Below are positions 24,555-34,479 of a DNA stretch of 64,000 bases, piece by piece. Position numbers and translations under genes: made by a program. Below the pieces are notes generated by a model. That model was not told the DNA's origin. It saw nothing but the letters and a program-made list of their open reading frames with translations, and searched no databases. Numbering within the stretch: position 1 is the stretch's first letter; every line of letters begins with the position of its first letter. The stretch lies in contig CM025849.1 in NCBI GenBank assembly GCA_003952965.2, forward strand, positions 22,190,131 through 22,254,130. Reading direction: 5' to 3'. Source of the stretch: Morella rubra. Taxonomy: Eukaryota > Streptophyta > Magnoliopsida > Fagales > Myricaceae.

Positions 24555-25883
24555 ATTTGAGATAATCTTTGTGCTGCTCTTTTAAAAGTGAGTCATATAT
24601 CAATTTTTATTTTGCGCTTTGATGCAACTAAATTCTTTCAAGCCATATATATTTTCAAATCACATCGAACAACTCAACATTAATATTCTACATCAAACTT
24701 AGCTCTAAAGTTATGATAATCACTTAGTAATTATCAAACTTAAAACTATAACACATATCTCTATTTGAAACTTTTGCAGCATAATAACTCAATCTAAACA
24801 ATTTTTAAGCTTCCAATTCTTTATCTGGTCAATATAACTGAACATAAACTTAAACAAGAAATTTTTATAATTCTATAAAACTTACCGAAATTTTCTAAGC
24901 TTAACCCTTTCTTTTCTCTTTTTTTTTTTCTCCTCAATTTTTTACTTTTTTCTAAGTTTCTTTCTCCTCGATTGTTTTCCTCTTTTTCTTCTCTTCTTTC
25001 TTTCTTTCCTCTCTCTCCTCTGTTTTCTCTCTGTTTTCGTTTCTTCTTCTCTGTCATGTGCGAATGTGTGTGCGGGTGTGTGTGTTTGTTATACAATTTT
25101 TTTGTTATGTTTTTGGGGAAATTACACTTTGCACCCTTGAACTATGGGGTACCTGACACTATTGTCTTGATTTCATAAACTTCTGATTTCATTGCCACTT
25201 TCTTTAAGACTGACGGTCGCACGTTTTGAAGTGAAAAGACCTGATTTTTCGTGTCGATGTGCCCTTTTTTATTTTTATTTCTTAATCGCTATTCCCTCCC
25301 TCCAACACTTAGCCACTATTTCCTTGTTGTTATAACGCTGAGAAGTGTTGTACTACAAAAGGTCTTATGCTGAGCATTTCACATCTGTTGAAACATCAAT
25401 CAAAACAAAAGGGCGATGGGCAAGCTTTTGATTTTTTGATGAGTCTTCTGATTTTAAAGTGAGTCATATATCGCGCTTTGATGCAACTAAATTCTTTCTA
25501 TGAACAACTGCTCTAAAGTTATGATAATCACTTAGTAATTATCAAACTTAAAACTATAACACATATCTCTATTTGAAACTTCTGCAGCATAATAACTCAA
25601 TCTAAACAATTTTTAAGCTTCCAATTCTTTATCTGGTCAATATAACTGAACATAAACTTAAACAAGAAATTTTTATAATTCTATAAAACTTACCGAAATT
25701 TTCTAAGCTTAACCCTTTCTTTTCTCGTTTCTTTCTCTCGATTGTTTTCCTCTTTTTCTTCTCTTCTTTCCTTTTTTCCTCTCTCTCCTCTGTTTTCTCT
25801 CTGTTTTCGTTTCTTCTTCTCTGTCATGTGCGAATGTGTGTGCGGTGTGTGTGTTTGTTATACAATTTTTTTGTTATGTTTTT
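24555..25883. repeat. Segment R1, tandemly duplicated (24592-25455 against 25456-26335)
   Basis: R1 begins near 'gtgagtcatatatc' (24592) and runs through 'atttttataattctataaaa' to a pyrimidine tract. It recurs at 25456, 42118-42640 and 52655-54420. Here the duplication spans both R1 and the first 450 bp of the MULE, so it happened after the MULE inserted. Away from the junction the copies are nearly identical; close to it they are full of short deletions. R1 lies downstream (minus sense) of the Gag-like/ankyrin gene in copies A and C. Confidence 0.8.
25115..25455 (+). repeat. Eroded second copy of the MULE left end
   Basis: Starts 'ggggaaattacactttgc' and follows the MULE left end (25884-26335) in the same order, but is about 110 bp shorter through at least ten separate small deletions. 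It ends where R1 restarts at 25456. The many deletions in so short a stretch are unusual and may reflect mis-assembly or error-prone repair. Confidence 0.8.
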
Positions 25884-26095
25884 GGGAAATTACACTTTGC
25901 ACCCTTGAACTATGGGGTACCTGACACTTTGCACCCCCTTGTCTTGATTTCGTGACATTGGGCCCCCAAACTTCTGATTTCCGTCGATTGCCACCCCGAA
26001 GCCAATTTCTCCGTTAAGACTGACGTATTAAGCGCACGTGCGTCCACGTGAGGCACTTAAAAATTTTCTCCCCGTTTTGCCCTCCATTATTCTCG
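25884..26095 (+). repeat. Left terminal inverted repeat of the MULE
   Basis: Pairs with 33963-34174 in inverted orientation with few mismatches. The arm has stretches such as 'ttctccgttaagactgacg' and 'cactttgcacccccttg', and ends near 'gccctccattattct', after which the two sides diverge. Confidence 0.93.
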
Positions 26096-27479
26096 AAGAC
26101 TCAATTCCCTCCCTCCAACACTTAACCCAAATCTATTTCTCCTCCCGACAGTTCTCCATTTGCACTCAACAACACTCGAACTTAACTCAACACTCGAACT
26201 TACTAGGGCAAGGTCTTCGGCGCTGAGCATTTCGCATCTGTTGAGCAATAATCATCAATCAAACTTTGCTAAAGGTATGCGATGGGCATCTTTTGATTTT
26301 TTGAAGATGAGTTCTTCTGATTTTAGGGTTTTCGCGTTGTAGATGTGGTTTTGCAAGGGTAGCGCATTTTTAAGTGACTTGCATGCATAAATAGTATTGA
26401 ATCGTAGAATTTGTCTTCTTCGAGTGGAATTTGTCTTCTCTGTGTGGAATTTTGGTTTGCCGAAGTGGTCCTGCTTTCCTGTGGTCCCCTAGTGTCGGTC
26501 TTCTTGTTTATTGCTCACTGTGGTCCCCTGGTGTCGGGCTTACTTTTCACTCAATATTGGTTTGCCGAAGTAGTCCAATAACCATAATGTAATTTGTATA
26601 TGTTTTTTGTTTACCTTTTCGAAAGCACGTGGGTCTCTTTTGTTCACGTTCTGCAGATAAAAAAACTGCACAAGTTGGTTTCCCACCACAAGTGCACTTA
26701 TTTTAATGTTTATGGTAGATGCACTAAGCTCCTACCCTGTCTGTTGTTTTATTTTTATACTTTACTGGATGTGTGCTGAATTTTAATGCACTTATTTTTA
26801 TGTTACATGGGTGGAGATGTCTCCCCGTAGTTTTTCCTAATTTTGCAGCAATATACTAGCCTAATTATATGTGGGTCTGGTTAGGGTTGATAACAGGTTC
26901 AGTTCAGGATGGATTAACATAATGTATTTAATTCAGCAACATTAGGTCCTTTATTATATGTCAACCTACCAGCTAGAATTCTAGAGTACTGCTGATATGA
27001 GTTATTTGTTTTATAATTCATTCTTCTGTTATGGTATGGTATTGAACATTGAACCTTTCCTATTATGGAGTCAGGAAATGCCATCTATTGGAGGTATAAT
27101 CAATGAATTAAGCTAATATTCCTCTACTAATGGGGGGAATCAAATAGGATATCTTGTTTATTCTGAAACATTGTTCTAGTAGTATTCCAGCATTTTGTTT
27201 CTTTCCAAACTTATGGGGGGGAATCAAATAGGATATTTCGCAATGTGATCTGAATTTTATAGAGTAACCCAGTGTTTTATTTTACCTGGCAGGTGTGTTG
27301 CTTATAACTGCACAGTTGGGAGTACTGCTCTGTGGGGCATTTATAGACTTATCCATTGTTTAAGGTGAGCTTAATTTAATTTTTTATATAGTTTTACATT
27401 TCACAATGTGATCTGAAATTTATATACTAACCCAGTGTGTTTTATTTCTGGCAGGTGTGGTGCTTTATAAATTCTTAAC
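26096..27479 (+). other. MULE transposase leader region
   Basis: Noncoding sequence between the left terminal repeat and the transposase ATG. Two related stretches, each with a polypyrimidine run ending 'ggcaggtgtg' (near 27290 and 27452), look like 3' splice sites of leader introns. The second is a diverged duplicate of the first. Confidence 0.45.
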
Positions 27480-30400
27480 ATGCCATCTGAGTTTCTTCTA
27501 TTTGAGGTGCACTATGGCGGTAGATTTAGTAGGAACTTCGGGTGTTCTTACGTGGGTGGAGATGTGTCGGTGTATGACGAAGCATATGATGCAGATTGCT
27601 TGTCATTTTTTGAACTGGAGGATATTGTGAAAGCATATGGATATAAGCCTGGTGACCTGATCTACTACAAGCAGCCAGGGAAAACTCTCGATGATGGTGT
27701 TGTCCTTGTGTCATCTGATCATGACGTTCTGGCAATGGTGAGGTGTCATGCGGGAGAAGCTGTTGTGGTGCTGTACTTAGTTTCATTCAGTGAAATTCCA
27801 GAGGGTGAGCTGAATGGGGAGGATGTTGCAGAAGGTGTTGAAGAACGTGAGAGACGTAGATTGGGGATGAATGATCCGTTTTGGAATCAAGTCCTTAGCA
27901 GCGATGATGACGTTCGTAATGACGGTGCAGGACCTTCTTCTGCTGGAGGTCATACCTCTAGTGGGGCTGATGGAGGAGGTGACGATGGAGGCGATGATTC
28001 TGGTGACAGTTTTTTTAGCGCCGATGGAGGTGACGATGGAGGGACTAATGGAGGTGACGATGGAGGTGCTGGAGGCGATGATGGAGGTGATCCAGGACCA
28101 TCTGAAATTCCTCGCGACCCATCTAAAGGAAAGCAGCCAATCACTGAAGAATGTATCAGCGATGGTACTTATTTTTTGTATGATTTTTATTGTAAAGTTT
28201 TTTGTTTTTGCTCATTTTACTATACAATATAACTGTTTATTTTGTGCTGCAGATAGTGTCTCGGATATTGGAAGAAGCGATGTTTTGGAGTCTCCCAAAG
28301 TTATTGAGGCAGAGGATGATGTGATCAATAGTCTACCTGAAGCGTACCCTGGACCTGAGTTCCACGCTTCAGACTTGGGTGCCCTGTTTTGAAGCTTGGG
28401 ATGAAGTTTCCGTCATCTCAGATGTTTAGAGAAGCTGTGCGATTGGAGAATGTATTGAAGGGGAAGGATATACGGTTCAAGAAGAATTGTTTTGATAAGG
28501 TGATCATCATCTGCAGAGATGCACCGAGGTGTGAATATAGAGTTTATGGAAGGTGGATGAAAGGCGAGAAGACCTTCCAGATAAGAAGTTTCAGTGCTAC
28601 CCACCTGTGCACTAGGAAGTATAGGAGCTCGATAGTTGGATCAAGGTTCATCACTACTAACTATCTTGAGCAATTCAAGTCACAGCCTAACATGCCGGTG
28701 GACTCTATAAGACAAGAGGTGAAGAGGCAGTGGAAGGTGGATGTGAATGAAAGTCAAGTGTATCGGCTAGGAGAGCGGCACGGGCCAAGATCTTTGGCAA
28801 GCATTCAGATCAGTATCGCTGTTTGTGGGACTACGCAGCGACGTTGAGGGAGACTAACAGAGGGAGTTGTATTCTAGTGAAGCTGGAGAGGATACCTCCC
28901 GAGTTGACACCCACGTTCCAGCGAATGTATGTTTCACTGGCAGCGATGAAAAACGGTTTTAAAGAGGGTTGCAGGCCATTGATTGGTCTTGATGGGTGTT
29001 TCTTGAAGGGCCCGTTCAAAGGGCAACTGCTTACAGCAGTATCTAGAGATGCAAACGATAATATGTACCCACTTGCAATGGCCGCAGTGGAGGCCGAAGT
29101 CAAAGACAGTTGGAGTTGGTTCCTAGAGACTTTGATCTCAGGACTTGGGTCAACCTCCATTTTGTGGCTGGGCATTTATCTCGGATCGTCAGAAGGTGAT
29201 GGAACTTGCCTGTTAATATCCATTTACTACATATATCTTTGGCTAAATTTAATTTCTATGTTTATGTTGTTTTGTAGGGACTGATCCCGAGTTTTGAGGC
29301 AGTCATGCCCAATGCTGACCACCGAATATGCATAAGGCACCTTTACGCCAATTACAGAGATGCTGGTCATCGGGGCGTCGCCTTGAAAGATAAGTTATGG
29401 GCTGCTGCTTCTGCATATACGGAATGGAAGTTTGTCCAAGTGATGGATGAACTAAAGAAGTTGTCACCAGAGGCATGGAAGTGGCTTAATGACATTGACC
29501 CAAGACAATGGTCAAGAGCGTACTTCAATCCGGACGTGAAATCAGACCTCCTAGTGAACAATCTGTCTGAGTGCTTCAATTCATACATCCTCAAAGCTCG
29601 TGACAAGCCAATCATCACGATGTTCGAGATGATCTGAAAAAGCTGATGCGACGGTACCAATTAAAAAGGGTCGGGATGGAAAAGTATGACAAGACCATCT
29701 GCCCTAAGATACTTGAGAAGCTTGAGGCTGCAGCCGAGGAGTCTTGTCACTGCCTTCCAACCTATGCTGGTCAAGGGTTGTTCGAAGTGGAGCACAGACA
29801 CCAACAGTTTGTGGTCAACCTACAGCTTAGAAGATGTGGCTGCCGAAAGTGGGATTTGACGGGGATTCCGTGTCCTCATGCATTCTCTGCCATACTTTAC
29901 GATGGGGGCAACCCAGAGGACTACATCCACCCCTGGTTCAGCAAGGACATGTACATGCTGAGTTATAATCATATGATCTATCCAATGCCTAGCGAAGATC
30001 AATGGATTAAGACCAGCTACGATCCCATTAATCCTCCAACCGTTCGGACCCAACCTGGAAGGCCTAAGAAGGTTCGAAGGAGAGGCCAGGATGAGCCTCG
30101 AAGCAATGGTCCGCGTATGACGAAGGGTGGAGTTGCAATGAGGTGTACAAAATGCAAGCAAGCTGGCCACAATAAAAGGACATGTCCTAGAAGGAAAGCA
30201 GTAGCCTTGAGACGTCAAGGCATGAGTGCTGCAGCTGCCCCATTTGTAGGCGATGAGGACATTTCCCTAGCCTCAGAGTTCGGCTTGGATAGTGTACGTC
30301 TTCACTGTTTTTCTTTAATATATAAGTTTGAATTTTTTACTTGACATTGCTAACAAATTTCTTTTGTCCTTTGAAAAGCCCTTTTCACTTATTGATGAGT

Positions 30401-31682
30401 CAATGCCCACATCAGCCTCTACGCAGCAAATACCCCCGCCCAGTCAGTCCACTCAGCCCACTCAGCCCAGTCAGTCCACTTCAGCCTCTACGCAGCACGC
30501 TCCGCCCACCACTCAGCCCGGTCAATCACGTAAGAATAAACGTAAAAAGTCCAGGGCAACTTTTTCACAAGCAGCTGGGTCGGTACTACAAGAGAATGAG
30601 ACAGTTCCAGTTGAAATTTTAGCAACAGTAAGCCCATTTGTACTTAATTTTATATCATGTCCTTAGTATATATTTCTGCAATACTTATTCTTAATTTCAT
30701 CTTCTCCTTTGCAGCAAACACAAACTCCTATATGTGGACAGGTAAGTTTTTAATTTTGTCAATCTTTGTAATTGCATCCCTTCATAATGTAATGTTCATT
30801 TTGCCTGCTAAGATGGTTCTACAAGTAATGAATAAAATACTCTGTATTACGAAATAAGAGCATATGAAAACCTACGAGTAATTAAGGAATTGAACTCCTA
30901 TATATGGGCCTCCGGACTTTGTACTAGCATCCTATTCTGGTCTTGATAAATGGTATTGTATATGGGTTGTGTTGTCAATGATGTCTGATCATTGCAATCC
31001 AGAACTTCAATGATGTCTGATCATTTGCAATTGCTGAGTATGCCCTGATTTGTTTGCAATTGCTGAGTATAAGGAGTTGGTTCCTGTCTACTTATTTCGA
31101 TATCACAGGGGTTAGTGGGCTTTGCATTTGGAAACTCAAGTTTATTTGGGTTTTTATGACCAGAGTTTGAACTTTGTGATTTTCTTAACTATGCCACGAT
31201 TTTTGTATCATGTTTGTAGAACGAAGAAAATGTATTAAGTCAACCTCCTGCAGCAAGAACAAGAAGTGGAGGAAAAATAGCAAAAATCATACCACCTCCA
31301 CCTGCAGCCCCTCGGACTATACCACAACCTGCAGCGCCTCAAACTCCAGTAACAGAGGTTGCATCTCAGCCTACAGTTGCTGTCACAGAGCGGAGGAAGA
31401 GCAGACCAATGAGTGCTCACAGCGCTGTCTTCGATTGGATCTAGGGTGCATCGAAGGTCTGGAAGATTGGCGGAGCAAGTTGGAAGGAAATCCGGTAGCT
31501 CGTCAAGTCATGGAATTCGGCAGGAGGATCCTATTGTTGTGGAGGACATTGCTGGCAACGACGAAGTAACCCATGAACCAAGTAGGCAACCAGGGAGAGT
31601 GAGTTGGGGCACTCCGCAAACATTATGGGCTCAGTTTGGGAGTGGTTTCATTGCAAACCAGAATAATGACAAGCATACTTAG
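27480..31682 (+). pseudogene. mudrA-like MULE transposase with at least four frameshifts
   Basis: Exon 1 (27480-28164) starts MPSEFLLFEVHYGGRF, the N-terminal domain of plant MULE transposases, followed by a Gly/Asp-rich tract. Exon 2 runs 28253-29195, exon 3 29278 to about 30293, then S/T/Q/P-rich exons reach a stop near 31682. The catalytic D-D-E triad is visible: D in GLDGCFLKG (near 28990), D in SDRQKG (split by the intron at 29195/29278) and E in NLSECFNS (near 29570). Then come a SWIM zinc finger (CGCRKWDLTGIPCPH) and a zinc knuckle (CTKCKQAGHNKRTC). Frame changes lie near 28385, 28767, 29163 and 29632. The domain order is complete, so the parent encoded a full-length transposase, but this copy cannot make it without correction. 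Confidence 0.9.
27955..28105 (+). repeat. GGDDGG-coding minisatellite in transposase exon 1
   Basis: Repeats of 'ggaggtgacgatggaggc'-like units encode alternating Gly-Gly-Asp-Asp. This is a low-complexity linker between the N-terminal domain and the transposase core. Confidence 0.8.
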
Positions 31683-31734
31683 GAATAGTTTATGGCTGTT
31701 TTTGTCACAATGTTGTGTATTTAGGTGGAAGTAA

Positions 31735-31990
31735 GCACATTGGTATTTTTGGCACAATGTTGTGTAATACCACTGTTTTTTGGCACATTGGTATTTAGGT
31801 CGTGTTTATATTTTGGACTCATATTCATGCTACTGATATGGGTCTTTTGGATGTATTTGATACATTTGGGTACATTTTGGAGCATATTTATGCTACTGAT
31901 ATGGGTCTTTTAAATGTATTTGATACATTTTGGAGCATATTCATGCTGCTAAAATGGATGTTTTTGATGTTGAGCAGACCTGCCTTAAGG
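31735..31990 (+). repeat. Short tandem repeats in the transposase 3' region
   Basis: Two sets follow the stop: 'ttggcacaatgttgtgta' variants (31690-31800) and about three copies of a 50-57 bp unit containing 'gctactgatatgggtctttt' (31825-31960). Noncoding; they separate the two convergent MULE genes. Confidence 0.75.
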
Positions 31991-32257
31991 TTATACCGGG
32001 TACATTACAACAAATGCCTTTATTTGCTTTAAACAGATATGATCAAAAAATAGCAATACAAGGTACATAGCAATGATTCATTGCATACAAGGTAGGTAGC
32101 AATACAAATTTCAAGAACTTCCTTTGAAGGCACTTACAAGTTCAGCAATACAAATGATAGATTTCCATTTACATATTCCACTACTACATATGTCAATATT
32201 GTTGAAAATACAAGCCAATCATCCAAGGCAACTATATGACCAAATTCAAACTTCACT

Positions 32258-33819
32258 TTATGGTGCCAATGGTAGAGAAACACCCACTTCCTTCTTTGTA
32301 ACATACATAGAAGGCAACAACAACAAAACAATCAACACCCACGAGAAAGTCAACATCCTCCTATAGAATTTCTTCTCATCATTGTGACTATATTTTGTGG
32401 AAACCAACTCTAATCGTAGCCGTGCCATATTGTGTTCTATCATCGCACTGCACTTCGCATACTCCTCCTCCATCCTTGCAGTGCGCTTCCCATACTCCTC
32501 CTCCATCGTTGCAATGCGCTTCGCATACTCATCCTCCTTTGTTTTGAGATGACTCTCTATTTCAATCTCTACACGTGTCCTTTCGTGCCTCTCCCGAATA
32601 CGGCTTAAAACCCTCCTTCCATGGATACACATAGGAGGATCAAACCACATGAAAAACCCGCATGATCTCCCAAACTGCATTCATATCATGTATAAAGATT
32701 TCAGCGCAATAATAAACATACGTACTAAAACTACATATACAAGGTATTTTGCACACAACTAAAAAACCTTCTGTGTAGGCAGTCTTCAGGCAAGATTCAA
32801 CTCCACAGTAACAAATAGGAATTTTAGTTGAATCTCCACCTATGCTTGTTGCCGAACTTGCAGTACTTGGCGATGGAGGTGAATTGCTTAAAAAATATGT
32901 GAAAATGAAGAAAACAGAACCATTACAACTCAATTAGAAAGTTTTAGTATTGGCTACTAGTTAAGCATTTCAAAAAGAGTTAGGTCATGACTATACTAAG
33001 CACTATTCAGTAACTGCTCATCATGCTTATTGACGAAATTAGTTATTCTTCACAAATAGGATCAATATTTACCAAGATGAATAGGAGATATCTGCTAGCA
33101 TATGCATATAAATGATCACTGAAAAAAATAAATAAAAAAATAGGATTTTTATCGATCACAATTTTCTGAATACATACAATAAAATAAAAATTGACATAGC
33201 TTTGTATTAATATTTAGAGTTTTTGCTGTGTCTTGAATTTGTATTAGTATTTAGTAACCTAATTTAATTAGGTTATGTATTGGGCGTATCATTTAATAAA
33301 AAAAGTTTCGATTTCTATGGTAATTTGACCATAATTCAAATAAAAATAATCTATTCTAAATTAATACATATATTGATCTATCTTTATCTTCCCAGTCCAA
33401 ATAACTTTGGAGTCCTACAGATATGTCGCTGTTGTTAAAGAATATTTCAAGCCAAATTTGTGCTGCTTATTTGCCTATCCTTTTCAAATTGCTTATTTGC
33501 CTATCCCATGGTGTTACTTGTCTACACTTCTTACAGAATGTGCTTTCATATTTGTATATCTGTCAGTCAACACAAGAGATACTGCTTATGTATATGTATT
33601 TCACATTACTTTATATAAACTAGTCCAACGAAACCTAGGGAAGAGTATAAAAAACTAGCCACTAAATCCAGTTAAAGTCTCTGAAATAGAAAATACACTT
33701 CCCACAACGGAGACCAAATTGTTCGAAGAAACGTTCACAGCAACGAGAGGGAAAAAATTGCACAACATACAGAGCAAGGAGAGGGAAAAATGCAGAAGCT
33801 CTTACCACTGTGACGCCAT
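32258..33819 (-). pseudogene. MULE-borne GRF-type zinc-finger, coiled-coil, membrane-anchor gene
   Basis: Exon 1 is 33819-33806 (MASQ plus a split codon), exon 2 is 32886-32768 and joins in frame, giving a Ser-rich N-terminus then IPICYCGVESCLKTAYTE, the first half of a GRF zinc finger. Exon 3 from 32674 gives GRSCGFFMWFDPPMC, the second half, then a charged coiled coil with three repeats of MEEEY(A/G)K, and a C-terminal hydrophobic helix (FSWVLIVLLLLPSMYV) before a stop at 32258. Between the halves the expected NPGRRF segment is missing and the frame does not join. A remnant reading FFSCVQN in another frame right after exon 2 suggests a small deletion. It lies wholly within the MULE, convergent to the transposase, like mudrB in MuDR, but mudrB is a different protein. 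Similar proteins (At4g04775-like) are scattered through plant genomes; their function is unknown to me. Confidence 0.72.
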
Positions 33820-33962
33820 TCCGAACTATTTCTTCGGTTAATTTGGATTTCAGCACCGCTAGGGCTCAGCTATTTCTTTCGGAGGGAATGCCAGATTTTC
33901 GACTGCTCGGGAAAAGATACTTCGGGGAGGGGATGAATGCGTATTTGAAATTCTAAACGGAT

Positions 33963-34174
33963 AGAATAATGGAGGGCAAAACGGGGAGAAAATTTTTAAG
34001 TGCCTCACGTGGATGGCACGTGCGCTTAATACCGTCAGTCTTAACGGAGAAATTGGCTTCGGGGTGGCAATCGACGGAAATCAGAAGTTTGGGGGCCCAA
34101 TGTCACGAAATCAAGACAAGGGGGTGCAAAGTGTCAAGTACCCATAGTTCAGGGGTGCAAAGTGTAATTTCCCC
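33963..34174 (-). repeat. Right terminal inverted repeat of the MULE
   Basis: Inverted match of 25884-26095. It ends in CCCC at 34174, directly followed by the nonamer that nearly matches the left flank. The GRF gene's ATG lies about 145 bp inside it, so this arm probably supplies that gene's promoter. Confidence 0.93.
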
Positions 34175-34183
34175 TTTGTTTTT

Positions 34184-34479
34184 TTAACTTGCCCTTGCGT
34201 GAAGTTGATTTTGATTGGAAAAAAAAAAGTGTTGAGGCGTGCTGGGAGAGTGGGACACGTCCTGTCTCCCACCGCCTCAACTGAAATCTCTTCAACTTCT
34301 TTACTCTCGACTCCAGAACACAAATACTCATAACAAAAATTCCAAAGCATCCCCTGAGTTCTTCATTTACCAAATCATCCCCATACCTTATCTTTAACTG
34401 CCAAATAAATTATTTAAATAATAATATAAAAATAGATTTAAAGCATATTACATTGGATGTACTCGTTTACATTAGGGGT
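34184..34479. repeat. R1 continuation to the right of the MULE
   Basis: Resumes the host repeat interrupted by the MULE. It contains 'tgctgggagagtgggacacg' and 'tctttaactgccaaataaat', shared with 42660-42870 and 54445-54640. No coding content is recognised. Confidence 0.75.

Larger units (their letters stand above)
25884..34174 (+). mobile_element. Autonomous-type Mutator-like element (MULE), 8.3 kb, now decayed
   Basis: The ends are inverted repeats of about 212 bp (25884-26095 and 33963-34174) beginning GGGAAATTACACTTTGCACC. Flanking nonamers TATGTTTTT (25875-25883) and TTTGTTTTT (34175-34183) match at 8 of 9 positions, as expected for the 9-bp target duplication of the Mutator superfamily. 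R1 sequence continues directly across the insertion at 34184. Inside are a mudrA-like transposase on + and a convergent GRF-zinc-finger gene on -. Both carry frameshifts, so the copy is probably inactive by itself, although its termini remain well preserved. Confidence 0.92.

Noticed and set aside
24821-25096. Highly charged K/E/R frame
   Set aside because: A purine-rich tract read antisense; R1 repeat sequence, present in duplicate without conservation of the frame.
27526-28144. Antisense and alternative frames over transposase exon 1
   Set aside because: They arise from the repetitive Gly/Asp-coding tract read in other frames and do not resemble any protein.
31210-31569. Separate gene encoding a Cys/Ser-rich protein
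   Set aside because: This is an alternative frame of the last transposase exon, whose correct frame is P/A/T-rich and continues to the stop near 31682.
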